The notes: a model not told the origin generated them from the sequence alone. A stretch of DNA of 64,000 nucleotides from CAYXDO01 sp964463485 (GCA_964463485.1 CAYXDO010000015.1:1-64000); one strand, 5' to 3'. Positions 1-10,751 are shown, numbered from the stretch's first letter. Numbers and translations: made by a program.

Positions 1-73
1 CGTGAGCATTCCAACGATAGTATGCGACGCGTTCGGACTCATGGCCAGGCGGATCCGCGCCCGAGTGATTCGA

Positions 74-1477
<1,404 letters not shown>

Positions 1478-1517
1478 GAGTGGAGCTATCGTAGAAGCTG
1501 TCGTGGAGATGTCCTAG

Positions 1518-2831
1518 CTAGAACTGAGGGGCGCAGTACCCGCTGGCGCTGCAGATGTCGCCGCTGATGCAGTCGAACCCGGTGTCGCACGTGCTCACGG
1601 TGGGAATTCCCGCGTCGAGCTCGGACGTCGGTCCGGTGCCCGAGGAGCTCGTGGGGTCGCCCGAGCCGGAGCCCGTCGTGCCGTTCGGATCGCTCGTAGG
1701 CACCGTCGAACCGCCGCTTCCGGTCGTGGGGTAGTCGGGCTCGCCTGACGTGCCGCCCGTCGGGTCGACCGTGTCGCCCGTACCGTCCGTGCCTCCTGAG
1801 CCCGAGCCAGTCGGATCGGTCGAATCACCGTTCGGGTCGGTCGCGCTACCGGTGGGCGTCGAGCCGTCGGACGTGCCCGAGCCGCTCGGATCCGCAGGAT
1901 CGCTCGGCGTGCCCGAGCCATCCGGATCCGCTGGATCACCGGTGCCCGAGCCATTCGGATCGGTGGGATCGCTCGGCGTACCCGAGCCATTCGGATCGCT
2001 CGGCACGTCGTTCGGGGTACCCGAGCCGTTCGGATCACTTGGCGTGCCCGAACCATTCGGGTCGTTCGGATCGCCGGCGTTGGGATCGTTTGGATCGCCT
2101 GAGCCACTAGGACCAGACGGCGGAACGTCGGCACACTCGATCTCGTCGGAGCGCGTGGGTCCGACGCGAATGACCGGCCGAAGAACGTAGCGGTCTTGGT
2201 GACCCGTCTTGACGACATGGATCGACTTCTTGTCGAAGACCAAGGTCACGTGAGTCGAAGTGCAAGCCGACAGGTCCCAGTTGCCCTTGAGCTTGAGGCC
2301 GCTCTGCATGCCGGATGGGGTCTCGAGCGGATGCTTCACGCCGTCAGGCGTGGTCACGTAGGGCGAGCTTCCCTCGACGACGTGCAGGCGGATCTGCGTG
2401 ACCTTGCCCGGAGGAATGTCCGCGAAGCCGAGCTCTCCGACCTTGGCCTGCAACCGCATGATGTCGACCGTTACGACCTGGTCTCGCATCACCGACACCC
2501 AGCCGGTCCCGGCGACGTGCGCCTTCACTTCGTCGATGTCGACGATGATCTCGGTCAGGTCGACGCCCGGCGTGACCGGACCGCCGCCGTTCTTGCCGCT
2601 GCCGTTGCTGGCGTTGCCGTTGCTGGCGTTGCCGTTGCCGCTCCCGTTCGAGGTGGAGACGGAGCCGACCGTGGTCAGGCCCAAAACGAGGCGGCCATAT
2701 CCTTGGGAGAGCGGCGCGCGACGTCCAGCAGCGTTCGAGCCGTCGACGTCCGAGGTCTGCCCGCAGGCGGAGATCCCGAGGGACCCAGCGAGCAGCAGGC
2801 TGGCAGTGTTCAGCTTGAGAAAGCGCAACAT
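1518..2831 (-). CDS. DUF4382 lipoprotein with Asp-Pro-Asn-Gly-Ser-rich tail
   Basis: A 437-residue predicted lipoprotein. The ORF is open further upstream, but the ATG at 2831 begins a clear lipoprotein signal (MLRFLKLNTASLLLAGSLG, then ISAC with Cys24), so I start there. A short Asn/Gly/Ser linker (GNGNASNGNASNGSG) precedes a DUF4382-type domain (about residues 85-230: VDIDEVKAH, FADIPPGKVTQIRLHV, LVFDKKSIHVV). About 190 residues of low-complexity repeats based on SDPNGSGTP follow, and then a small C-terminal Cys-containing segment (CDTGFDCISGDICSASGYC). The family is usually extracytoplasmic. The repeats look like a cell-surface stalk. Function is unknown. Confidence 0.85.
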   Translation of the reverse strand: MLRFLKLNTASLLLAGSLGISACGQTSDVDGSNAAGRRAPLSQGYGRLVLGLTTVGSVSTSNGSGNGNASNGNASNGSGKNGGGPVTPGVDLTEIIVDIDEVKAHVAGTGWVSVMRDQVVTVDIMRLQAKVGELGFADIPPGKVTQIRLHVVEGSSPYVTTPDGVKHPLETPSGMQSGLKLKGNWDLSACTSTHVTLVFDKKSIHVVKTGHQDRYVLRPVIRVGPTRSDEIECADVPPSGPSGSGDPNDPNAGDPNDPNGSGTPSDPNGSGTPNDVPSDPNGSGTPSDPTDPNGSGTGDPADPDGSGTPSDPADPSGSGTSDGSTPTGSATDPNGDSTDPTGSGSGGTDGTGDTVDPTGGTSGEPDYPTTGSGGSTVPTSDPNGTTGSGSGDPTSSSGTGPTSELDAGIPTVSTCDTGFDCISGDICSASGYCAPQF

Positions 2832-3001
2832 CGAGCTCTGGCAAAGCAGCAACTGGGCCAGTCGCTTTGGCCCTTCGATCACTCGATTGCTCGCCCTGCT
2901 GCGTTCGAGCTCCGTACGTGTTGTCGTGTTCGCGATACAATCCGAAGAGGAATCGCTCGCGATCCCTGGTGCGGCGAACCGTGACTTCAACTCGAGACGA
3001 C

Positions 3002-4903
3002 ATGCCCGATCGCATCGGGCGCTATGAGATCCTCGCGGAGCTCGGCCGAGGCGGGATGGCGACCGTCTATCTCGGACGCGCCGCTGGCGTAGGCGGGGTC
3101 CGTCGCCTCTTCGCGATCAAGATGATCCATCGACACCTCGCCCGCGACGAGCGATTCGTGCGGTTGTTCATGAACGAAGCGCGAATCGCCGCGCGGCTGC
3201 ACCACCCGAACGTGGTGCCGGTCTACGAGGTCGAAACGGAGGCGGGGACGTACTCGCTGAGCATGGACTACGTGAGCGGCGAGACACTCGGCTACTTGCT
3301 CCAACACACGTGGAACGAAGATCGCCCTTTTCCCTCGTCCATCGCCGTGCAAATCGTCGCAGGAGCGGCTGAGGGCCTCCACGCCGCCCACGAGCTCAAA
3401 GACGATCGAGGTCAGTTGCTCGGAGTGGTCCACCGAGATGTCGCACCCAAGAATCTCCTCGTCGGTTACGACGGCGTGGTGCGGGTGATGGATTTCGGGA
3501 TCGCTCGGGCCATGGACTCGCTCGGACACACCAACCCCGGAGTCATTCGAGGAACGGCGCCGTACATGACTCCAGAGCAAGTGCTCGGAGAGGCCGTGGA
3601 TCGGCGAACCGACGTCTTCGCGCTCGGGATCGTACTCTTCGAATCCACACTCGGCCAGAGACTCTTCAAGGCGGAGAACGAGCCGGTGACCTTGCAGAGA
3701 GTACTCGACGCACCCATTCCGCGGCCATCCAGCATCGACCCGGACTATCCCCCCCGCCTCCAGTCGATCGTGCTCAAGGCGCTGGAGCGCAACCGAGAGC
3801 AGCGGTTCCAGAGCGCACGGGAGCTCAGCGACTCTCTCCTCGACTTTCTTTTGTCGGAAGGAAAACGTCCGTCGGCCGGAGAAATCCAGACTTTCATGTT
3901 GGGGTTGCTAGGTGACCGATATACACGACGACAGCGTCTCGAGCTCGATAGCAACAAGCTCTCTCCGAGGGCTGCCACCGAAGTCATCCGAGGGTTGATG
4001 TCTCCGGTGGGGATCGAGCCGTATGGTGCCCACCGGACGACGCGTGAAGCACCCGTCTTGAACAAGACTGTGGTCGAACGCGCCCCGAAGCCTCCTGAGG
4101 AGGTCCTCAGGCGGAACGCACCCACTCAAGAGGTGCCGCTCGTTGCCAAGCAGGAAGCAAAGGCCGGCGCTCAGGAGGGAACAAGCGAACGAGACGCGCT
4201 CGGCGCCAAGCCCTCGGAGCCGCTAGGACCGAGCCCGGCTTTGGCCGAGACTGCCCGCTCTCCCTCCGGCTCGGTGCCCTCCGGCTCGGTGCCCTCCGGC
4301 TCGGTGCCCTCGGGCTCGGTGCCCTCCGGCTCGGTGCCCTTCAACTCGGCTCCCTCCCGCCTAGACGGATCCGTCGAATCGATCGAATCGATCGCCGAGC
4401 TCGCCGCGACGAGTCGCCCGAAGGCACCCATGGCGGTACTCTCCGGACTTGCGCTTGCTGCGCTCATTGCGTTCCTCACATACGGGGGTCGAACCGAGGA
4501 AGCCGAGCCGGTTGTTCGAGCGCCCGAAGACGCCGGTCCTCCGCCGACCATCTCGCTCGTCGAGCTACGAGTTCGGGTCCGACCCGATCACGCCGCCGTC
4601 ACGGTGGACGACCAGCCATACTCGGAGCCCATGCTGCTACCCAGGAGCCCAAAGCGCGTGCTCGTAAAAGCTTCGGCCGACGGCTTCGCACCCAAGGAGG
4701 AGTCCGTCGAGCTGACTGACTCCCGCGAGCTCTCGATGAGTCTCGTTCCCTCCAAACCCGTCGCTCCTCCGGCCAGTCCGGCCCCGCGCCCGGAGACCCC
4801 CCGAGTGACCCCCAAACCCCGCCGAGAGCTCCCTGTGCAGACTCAGGCTCGATCGCCGGATGCCGGGGTACGAAGGAGTTTGTTCAGAGGGGACGAGATA
4901 TGA
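3002..4903 (+). CDS. Ser/Thr protein kinase with membrane anchor and PEGA domain
   Basis: A 633-residue eukaryote-type kinase. The catalytic domain spans about residues 6-280 with a Gly-rich loop (GRGGMATVYLG), the ATP-binding Lys (AIKMI), the catalytic loop HRDVAPKN, DFGIA and the GTAPYMTPEQ activation/APE region, so it should be active. A Pro/Ser linker (about 421-445) has five PSGSV repeats from 15-bp DNA repeats. One membrane helix lies at about 476-496, followed by an extracytoplasmic PEGA domain (about 520-590). I chose the ATG at 3002 because kinase homology starts directly after it (MPDRIGRYEI) and the upstream ORF extension is unlike the family. It is divergent from the DUF4382 gene and may feed the FHA-sigma54 regulator nearby (inference). 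Confidence 0.95.
   Translation: MPDRIGRYEILAELGRGGMATVYLGRAAGVGGVRRLFAIKMIHRHLARDERFVRLFMNEARIAARLHHPNVVPVYEVETEAGTYSLSMDYVSGETLGYLLQHTWNEDRPFPSSIAVQIVAGAAEGLHAAHELKDDRGQLLGVVHRDVAPKNLLVGYDGVVRVMDFGIARAMDSLGHTNPGVIRGTAPYMTPEQVLGEAVDRRTDVFALGIVLFESTLGQRLFKAENEPVTLQRVLDAPIPRPSSIDPDYPPRLQSIVLKALERNREQRFQSARELSDSLLDFLLSEGKRPSAGEIQTFMLGLLGDRYTRRQRLELDSNKLSPRAATEVIRGLMSPVGIEPYGAHRTTREAPVLNKTVVERAPKPPEEVLRRNAPTQEVPLVAKQEAKAGAQEGTSERDALGAKPSEPLGPSPALAETARSPSGSVPSGSVPSGSVPSGSVPSGSVPFNSAPSRLDGSVESIESIAELAATSRPKAPMAVLSGLALAALIAFLTYGGRTEEAEPVVRAPEDAGPPPTISLVELRVRVRPDHAAVTVDDQPYSEPMLLPRSPKRVLVKASADGFAPKEESVELTDSRELSMSLVPSKPVAPPASPAPRPETPRVTPKPRRELPVQTQARSPDAGVRRSLFRGDEI
4262..4336 (+). repeat. 15-bp coding tandem repeat (PSGSV) in kinase linker
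   Basis: Five head-to-tail copies of ccctccggctcggtg (the fourth has one substitution), followed by a degraded sixth copy at 4337-4351. They encode the Pro-Ser-Gly-Ser-Val linker between the kinase domain and the membrane helix. Exact 15-bp units keep the frame, so the copy number could change by slippage without breaking the gene. Confidence 0.9.
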
Positions 4904-4928
4904 CCTTTGTTCATGCGAGGGACCAACG

Positions 4929-5708
4929 ATGAGGTTCCACCGCAGCCGGCCCAGCATTCTGGGCAGCGTCCTTGCGCCCGGTTCAACGCGTGGCTGGAGA
5001 CTGCGACTTTTCATCCTGCCCTCGCTTCTCGCCTTTCTGGTGTCGCCCGCAGAGGCCGGAGAGGAGGAGGCCAAGGCCCGGGCCCGAGAGCTCGTCGATT
5101 CTGGAAACGATGCGCTCGCGCGCGGAGACGCCGAGTCCGCGGTTCGAGCGTACACCGCAGCCTACGAAGCTTACCCAAGCCCCAAGATCCTCTACAATCT
5201 CGCCGAGGCCTCGAAGGCCGCCCGCGATCATCCTGCCGCGGTGAACGCCTTCCAGCGATTTCTGGAAGAAGGCGGCGCGGAGGCGAGCTCGGAGCTCGAG
5301 TCCACCGTCCAGAACGAGCTCTCGCGACTCCGAGCCTCCTGCGGTTGGCTCGAATTCGTGGGCGCCACCGCGGGAACCTCGGCGCTCGTCGACGGTCAAT
5401 CGGTCGACCTCGATCGGGTTTCTTGCGTGCGCCCGGGTGATCGGCGCGTCGAGCTTCATCGGGACGACGACACGCGAACGATCGCGGTCACCGTCGGCCT
5501 CGGCGAGAACGTTCGCGTCGAGGTCAGCTTCCCGGATGAGAAACGCGACGACTCCGAGCCCTCGTCGGGCGTCCCCTGGTGGGTGTGGCTCGGAATCGGA
5601 GTAGCGGTCGTCGGAGCTGGGATCGGAATTGGGATCGCCTCGTCCGCCTCCGACCCACTCGAGGGTGAGTTGGGCTCGACCAACACGAGCTCGTGGTCTC
5701 GGTTGTGA
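4929..5708 (+). CDS. TPR-containing membrane-anchored protein
   Basis: A 259-residue protein starting at the ATG at 4929 (after a short Arg-rich N-region, RLRLFILPSLLAFLVSPAEA is a signal peptide). Residues about 50-115 carry TPR-like helices (ARELVDSGNDALARGD, PKILYNLAEASKAARDHPAA). A small beta domain resembling PEGA follows (about 130-200), then a single Gly/Ile/Val-rich membrane helix (WWVWLGIGVAVVGAGIGIGI, about 212-233). This TPR-PEGA-TM arrangement is common next to myxobacterial Ser/Thr kinases. It lies 25 bp after the kinase and is probably co-transcribed. It may be a kinase partner or substrate (inference). Confidence 0.8.
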   Translation: MRFHRSRPSILGSVLAPGSTRGWRLRLFILPSLLAFLVSPAEAGEEEAKARARELVDSGNDALARGDAESAVRAYTAAYEAYPSPKILYNLAEASKAARDHPAAVNAFQRFLEEGGAEASSELESTVQNELSRLRASCGWLEFVGATAGTSALVDGQSVDLDRVSCVRPGDRRVELHRDDDTRTIAVTVGLGENVRVEVSFPDEKRDDSEPSSGVPWWVWLGIGVAVVGAGIGIGIASSASDPLEGELGSTNTSSWSRL

Positions 5709-5731
5709 AGTATGAGTATAGGCGGGAAATG

Positions 5732-5779
5732 AGTGTGATTATAAGTGTGATTATAAGTGTGATTATAAGTGCGAATATT
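5732..5779. repeat. 12-bp A/T-rich intergenic tandem repeat
   Basis: Three exact copies of agtgtgattata (5732-5743, 5744-5755, 5756-5767) and a diverged fourth (5768-5779) lie between two convergent stop codons (5708 and 5790). The block is conspicuously A/T-rich in a GC-rich setting. It is not an inverted repeat, so it is not a classic terminator. Confidence 0.9.
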
Positions 5780-5789
5780 GGTTTGAATT

Positions 5790-7175
5790 TCAGAGCTCGT
5801 CGGCGCCGATATCGGGCCCCGCACCCCTCGGCCGTGTCTCACCGTCCAGGTCGACCGGCGTCGATCGGCTCGGATCGGCCCTGTCGACACATGGAGATCC
5901 GTTGGTCAAGTGTCCGTCATCCGTGAGTTGGGGGTTCTCAGAAAAATTTCCCGGACCGGCCTGATCCTGGTCCCCTAAGTCACAGAACTCGGCGACACAG
6001 CCGCTGAGTCCGGAGTCGTTCCCGGAGTTGTCCCACACGATGCTATTCACGACGAGCACCGGGACGTCGCACTCGACTCCTCCCGCCCCTCGCTCGTTGG
6101 AGTTGGAGAAAATCGTCGAACCGGCAATTTTCGAGTCGCCGCTCGCCTGACGCACGGCGACCGCTCCAAATCCAGAGCCTCCCGCAGCGCCGCCATTGCC
6201 TGTCAAGACCGAGTCCTCGACCACGAACCCACCCGCCGAGTCGAGCTCCAACCCACCACGAGCAGCGCCCGCGACTCTGGAACGGGAGATGGAGAGGGAT
6301 GCGCCCGTCCGAAGGGTCAAACCGTTCCGGTCGCTGGGCCCGACCGTGCTCGCGACGAGCTCGAGGCGAGTGCCCGCGTCTTCGACCACGATGGCGTCGC
6401 CGTTGCGCGCGGAAAAAGAGATCCCGAAGACGCGCACGCGCGCCCCTCCGCCAACGAGGAGCGCGCTCGCCCCAGTCGGCGCCGCCACCCTAGGCGCCCC
6501 GTCGCCTTGCAGCTCGATCGAGCGGCGCACGACGACCGACTCCTCGTAGAGCCCGGCCTGAGTGATTACGGTGGCCGCTCCGCTTTCCACGCCGAGTGTG
6601 ATCGAACAAAAGGGCGACGCCGCCGAACCCTCACCCGGACAAGGTGATGCGCTCGACACGAACACGGTGGAGAGTTGGCAATCCGTCGTGCACGAGCTGC
6701 ATTTGGAAGGGGACCCGGAGCAAGTGAATCCTGAGTCGACTTGGCAGCTGGTGCAACCATCGGCGTCGATGGCGTTGCCGTCGTCGCAGCCCTCCTCGGT
6801 GTCGGTCCACCCGTCTCCGCAACCAGCCGCGCTGAGTTGCACGAGCAACTCGGCGCAGGCCTCGTTCGAGGCAGAGATCGTCGTCGCGCCACGCGCCCGA
6901 GTTACTCCGTCCTTGGTGACTTCGACCTTGACGGACAAAGAGCTGTCGGGCGGCGGCGGTGGCGAGACCTCGATCCCAAGGGAGGTCTCACCGTCCTCGA
7001 GCTGGCCCGAGAGCGGAAACGACTGGGTGCGGGTCTCCGACTCCGTCTGAAGATCGACGCGCAGGGTGTCGGCGTCGCCGGAAGAGCCAAGGACTTTCAG
7101 GATGAACCCGAATTCGGCGTCGCACGGCGAGCATGCGTAACAACAACAGGCGAGCGCGCCGAAGGCCAGACGCAT
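5790..7175 (-). CDS. Beta-helix lipoprotein with myxo Cys-rich repeat and choice-of-anchor Q domain
   Basis: 461 residues from the ATG at 7175, where a lipoprotein-like signal begins (MRLAFGALACCCYACSPC). The upstream ORF extension has no family features. After an N-terminal beta domain there is a Cys-rich module (CGDGWTDTEEGCDDGNAIDA, DGCTSC, GFTC) typical of the myxococcus Cys-rich repeat. A parallel beta-helix region follows (about 195-400). The C-terminus (LTDDGHLTNGSPCVDRADP then GADEL) matches the choice-of-anchor Q ending. It is a predicted cell-surface or outer-membrane-anchored protein of unknown ligand. It is divergent from the next lipoprotein gene across about 180 bp. Confidence 0.85.
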   Translation of the reverse strand: MRLAFGALACCCYACSPCDAEFGFILKVLGSSGDADTLRVDLQTESETRTQSFPLSGQLEDGETSLGIEVSPPPPPDSSLSVKVEVTKDGVTRARGATTISASNEACAELLVQLSAAGCGDGWTDTEEGCDDGNAIDADGCTSCQVDSGFTCSGSPSKCSSCTTDCQLSTVFVSSASPCPGEGSAASPFCSITLGVESGAATVITQAGLYEESVVVRRSIELQGDGAPRVAAPTGASALLVGGGARVRVFGISFSARNGDAIVVEDAGTRLELVASTVGPSDRNGLTLRTGASLSISRSRVAGAARGGLELDSAGGFVVEDSVLTGNGGAAGGSGFGAVAVRQASGDSKIAGSTIFSNSNERGAGGVECDVPVLVVNSIVWDNSGNDSGLSGCVAEFCDLGDQDQAGPGNFSENPQLTDDGHLTNGSPCVDRADPSRSTPVDLDGETRPRGAGPDIGADEL

Positions 7176-7359
7176 GGAAGAGACATTAGCACGGGCAGGT
7201 CGCGCGCTTGCCCAGCGAATTTTCCGCAGCTCCGCGGTACGCTCCGGTACTTTGGCATCCGAGGCGATTCGTCCGAGCAGCGAGACGAGTTGTCGCGTCA
7301 TCGAACAGCGAACCGCCGCGGCGCCTCGACTGGCCGTTTGGATCGATTCGTGCGAACCC

Positions 7360-9174
7360 ATGGACACGCCCATGTCAACGTCCGCCCGTAGCCGCCCAAA
7401 ACCCACGAAGCTGAGTCCTTGGTCGCTGCTGCCCTTCGTGCTCGCGCTTCACGGCTGCTCCTGCGAAGAGGATCCGGCTGGCCTCGGCAAGGACGCGGGC
7501 TCGACGGAACAGGACTCCGGGCTGGCGATGACGCCTGACACGGGCTTCGACGACGCGGGCAACCCAATCCCCTTTGATTCGGGTCCCTACGATGGCGGGT
7601 TCGACGACGCAGGCAACCCAATTCCGCCGCCCGACGCGACCATACTCACCGACGGCGGCACGGACTCGGACAGCGGCGACCCCCTCGAGCAACCGCTCTC
7701 CGAGTTTTGCACGGGGAACGGAACGGTGGTCACCGTCGGTGGTGCCTCGCTCTGCGCAGGCGACGTCGCCGCGGAGACATTTCAGTTCGCGCTGTGCGCG
7801 TGCGAGACTATCGAGGTCCAATCGACGTTGAGTATCGACGCCTTCGATAGCCGGGTCGGTGCCTACGGAGCGTCCAACGTCCTCGACGACGGACAGATGG
7901 GTGTGAATGACCAGCTCTCGATGGAGGGCAAACTCAGCGTCCGAGGTTCCGTCTACGTAGGAGGCCCGGGATTCTCGGTCGGATCCCAGAGTTTGATCAC
8001 GAGGAATCTGTACTCGGGCGGGATCGCGACTCAAGCGAACTCATCGTCGAGCATCAACCGTAACGCCTACGTGAACGGCGACGTGTCGGGGCGCTACCAA
8101 ATCGGTGGCGACTTGTACGTTCCGGCTTCGGCCACGATCGATCCCGGCACCACCGCCGCCTCCGTGATTCGAAGGCCGATTCCGGCCCTCTCGCCCTGCC
8201 CTTGCGATCCCGGCCAAATCCTCGACATCCCTGCGCTCACACGGTGGGCTGAGACGCACAACGACAACGCCGTGGATCGAGTGGTCACGTCGACGGCGTG
8301 GGAGAATGGTACCGGACCCTCCACGCTCACTCTTCCGTGCGGGCGGTATTGGATCTCGTCGATTCGTCACCCGAGCACACTCACTCTGCGTGCTGAAGGC
8401 CGAACCGTGTTGTTCGTGGACGGCGACATGATCATCGACGGCGGGATGAACCTCGAGATCGGCCCGGAGGGTGAAGTCGATTTGTTCGTCGCCGGCAGCC
8501 TGGCCGTGGGCGCGGCCGCGAGCTTTGGCGACACCTCGCGTCCGTCGCTGGTGCGAACCTACGTGGGTGGGTCGGAGAACGTGTCTCTGTCGGCCTCCGC
8601 GGCCTTCGGCGGCAACCTGTACGCGCCGCGCGCGCTGGTGGATTTCGGGGCTTCAGCGAAGCTCTACGGCGCGGTCTTCGTTCGACGAGGCTCTTTCTCG
8701 GGGGCGGCCGAAGTCCACTTCGACACCGCAATCCGATCGGCGGGCGAGTCCTGTGACCAACCGGCTCCTGGCACCGACGGCGGCGCGCTCGACTCCGGCC
8801 CGTACGACGGAGGGTTCGATGACGCGGGCCAACCGATCCCGGCACCAGACGCGACCGTCGACGGCAGTACCCAGGACGCCGCTCCTTTGGACACTGGGTT
8901 GCCGACCGACGCTGGGGCGCGCGATGGCGCGCCAGACGGTTCCGTCGGAGACGCTTCCGCCGGAGACGCTGCCCCGGATGCTTCTGCCCCAGACGCTTCT
9001 GCCCCAGACGCTTCGGGGCCCATAGCCTGCGCGGCGTGCGGTGAGTGTGAGGCGCCGCTCGGTTGCGTCATCCCGCCCGCGCAAACCGCCGGAGTGTGTG
9101 GAGCATGCGTGTTCGACCTCGATTGCTGCCCCCCGTACTCATGCGTCGCAGGCGTCTGCATGATTCAGCAATAG
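7360..9174 (+). CDS. Asp/Gly-rich lipoprotein with bactofilin-like beta domain
   Basis: 604 residues. I start at the ATG at 7360 because it gives an N-region with the lipobox LHGC (VLALHGC) at about residue 29; an ATG at 7372 is also possible. A low-complexity linker carries FDDAGNPIP modules. Residues about 115-450 form a repetitive beta region (LSVRGSVYVGG, LITRNLYSGG, SSINRNAYVNGDVSG) resembling bactofilin or polymer-forming beta-helices. A second FDDAGQPIP module and DASAP repeats follow, and a Cys-rich C-terminus (CAACGECEAPLGC, CGACVFDLDCCPPYSC) ends it. Likely a surface-exposed structural lipoprotein. The fold assignment is by pattern only. Confidence 0.7.
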   Translation: MDTPMSTSARSRPKPTKLSPWSLLPFVLALHGCSCEEDPAGLGKDAGSTEQDSGLAMTPDTGFDDAGNPIPFDSGPYDGGFDDAGNPIPPPDATILTDGGTDSDSGDPLEQPLSEFCTGNGTVVTVGGASLCAGDVAAETFQFALCACETIEVQSTLSIDAFDSRVGAYGASNVLDDGQMGVNDQLSMEGKLSVRGSVYVGGPGFSVGSQSLITRNLYSGGIATQANSSSSINRNAYVNGDVSGRYQIGGDLYVPASATIDPGTTAASVIRRPIPALSPCPCDPGQILDIPALTRWAETHNDNAVDRVVTSTAWENGTGPSTLTLPCGRYWISSIRHPSTLTLRAEGRTVLFVDGDMIIDGGMNLEIGPEGEVDLFVAGSLAVGAAASFGDTSRPSLVRTYVGGSENVSLSASAAFGGNLYAPRALVDFGASAKLYGAVFVRRGSFSGAAEVHFDTAIRSAGESCDQPAPGTDGGALDSGPYDGGFDDAGQPIPAPDATVDGSTQDAAPLDTGLPTDAGARDGAPDGSVGDASAGDAAPDASAPDASAPDASGPIACAACGECEAPLGCVIPPAQTAGVCGACVFDLDCCPPYSCVAGVCMIQQ

Positions 9175-9254
9175 ACCTCCGGAGACCTCCGGTTTGGTGC
9201 TCCGGATGGGTGCACGAGCTCGATTTCGAGCGAGACCGAGTACGACCAAGAAAT

Positions 9255-10751
9255 CTATCCGGGCAGGTACACCGTCTTGGTCGATTGGCACTGCAAGAGC
9301 CCGCTCGGACCGAGCTCCCGGCCTTGTCCCGACAACCCTCGACCTCCGAACGGCAAGGATGGGTCGATGACATCGTAGAGGTTGACCCAAACGATTCCAG
9401 CGCGGAGCCGCTTGGAGACTCTGTTGGCGCGACGAAGGTCGTTGGTCCACAGCGCGGCGGCCAACCCGTACGCTGTGCCATTGGCGATCTCGATCGCTTC
9501 CTCCTCGTGACGGAAGGGCTGAATCGTGAGCACGGGACCAGGGATCTCTTCCTGAGAGATTCTCATGGTGGGTTTGGCGTCCATGAATACGGTGGGATTG
9601 ACGAAGAATCCGGACGCTTTTGCACCCTCGACGTCACGTCCGCCGCCGGCAACCAAGCGAGCTCCTTCTTTACGCCCGAGCTCGACGTAAGCCAGTACTC
9701 GATTCATCTGAGCCTCCGAAATCAGGGGACCCATCTCGGTGTGGTCGTCGAGCGGGTTGCCGACGACGAGCTGTCGGGCGCGAGCGGTGACCGTGTGAAC
9801 GACTTCGTCGTAGAGCGTGTGATGGACGAGCAACCTCGAGCCGGCGGTGCAAACAGCACCACGGTGCGCGAAGATGGCCTTCCAGGCGGCCGCGAGCGCT
9901 TTCTTCAGGTCGGCGTCTTCGAAGACGATGTTGGCGGCCTTTCCGCCCAGGGTGAGATGGATGGGTTTGAGATTGCTCTTGGCAGAAGCGACGAGCACAC
10001 GTCGAGCGGTCTCGATCGATCCGAACAGCGAGAGTGACTCCACGCCGGCATGAGACGCCAGCGCGGCTCCCGCCCCGGGTCCGTCCCCGGTCACGACGTT
10101 GAATACGCCCGGCGGCAACCCAGACTTGGCGAAGATTTCGGCGAAACGGATGGTGGTGAGTGGGGTGTGCTTGGAGGGCTTGACGACCACGCACGCGCCC
10201 GCCGCGAGCGCGGCGGCGACTTTCCAGGAAGCAAACGCGAGCGGAAACTGCCAAGACGTGATGGCACCGACGACTCGCTGGGGCTCTCGATTTACGAGCC
10301 CGAGGTATCCGCCGCCGAGGTCGTGGACCTCACCCGCGGTCTTGGTGGCCCAGCCCGCGTAGTACCGGAGCGCGGCGATCGACCACGAGACATCGACGGT
10401 AAGCGCTTCCCGGTATGTCTTCCCTGTCTCGAGGCTCGTGAGAATCGCAAAATCACGTGCTGCCGCCTCGACCGCCGCTGCGACGTTCAGGAGCACGTTC
10501 GCGCGTTCGGCGGGCGGCGTGTTCGGCCAGCCTTCATCAAATGCGCTTTGCGCGGATCGCACGGCGCGATCGACGTCTTTCTCGTTCCCACCCGCGATGC
10601 GCGCCACGAGCTGGCCGTTGGATGGATTGAGGACCTGCAAGGTCGACCCGCCATCGGGCTCCGCGGCTACTCCCCCAATGAAATGGACCGGGGGTCGCTC
10701 TCGAAGTGTCTTGGTGATCGCTTCACTCCGTTGGATCGCGGTCGCCTTCAC
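9255..10751 (-). CDS. Aldehyde dehydrogenase family protein lacking the usual catalytic Glu
   Basis: A 498-residue NAD(P)-dependent aldehyde dehydrogenase-fold protein of full family length. The catalytic Cys is present (Cys301 in HRGAVCTAGSR), as are the cofactor region (VVKPSKHTPLT, FNVVTGDGPGAG) and the C-terminal EIPGPVL and PFGGRGLSGQGRE motifs. The usual LELGGK motif reads LTLGGK, so the activating Glu (position 267 here, codon 9951-9953) is Thr. Among known ALDHs, CoA-acylating types such as methylmalonate-semialdehyde dehydrogenase also lack this Glu. Its start overlaps the thiolase stop by 4 bp (ATGA), so the two are co-translated and may act on CoA-linked intermediates. The substrate is unknown. 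Confidence 0.93.
   Translation of the reverse strand: MKATAIQRSEAITKTLRERPPVHFIGGVAAEPDGGSTLQVLNPSNGQLVARIAGGNEKDVDRAVRSAQSAFDEGWPNTPPAERANVLLNVAAAVEAAARDFAILTSLETGKTYREALTVDVSWSIAALRYYAGWATKTAGEVHDLGGGYLGLVNREPQRVVGAITSWQFPLAFASWKVAAALAAGACVVVKPSKHTPLTTIRFAEIFAKSGLPPGVFNVVTGDGPGAGAALASHAGVESLSLFGSIETARRVLVASAKSNLKPIHLTLGGKAANIVFEDADLKKALAAAWKAIFAHRGAVCTAGSRLLVHHTLYDEVVHTVTARARQLVVGNPLDDHTEMGPLISEAQMNRVLAYVELGRKEGARLVAGGGRDVEGAKASGFFVNPTVFMDAKPTMRISQEEIPGPVLTIQPFRHEEEAIEIANGTAYGLAAALWTNDLRRANRVSKRLRAGIVWVNLYDVIDPSLPFGGRGLSGQGRELGPSGLLQCQSTKTVYLPG

Noticed and set aside
1750..2190. Plus-strand ORF inside the DUF4382 gene with repeated PEPFGS units
   Set aside because: It is the mirror of the DPNGSG coding repeats on the minus strand, with no independent start signal.
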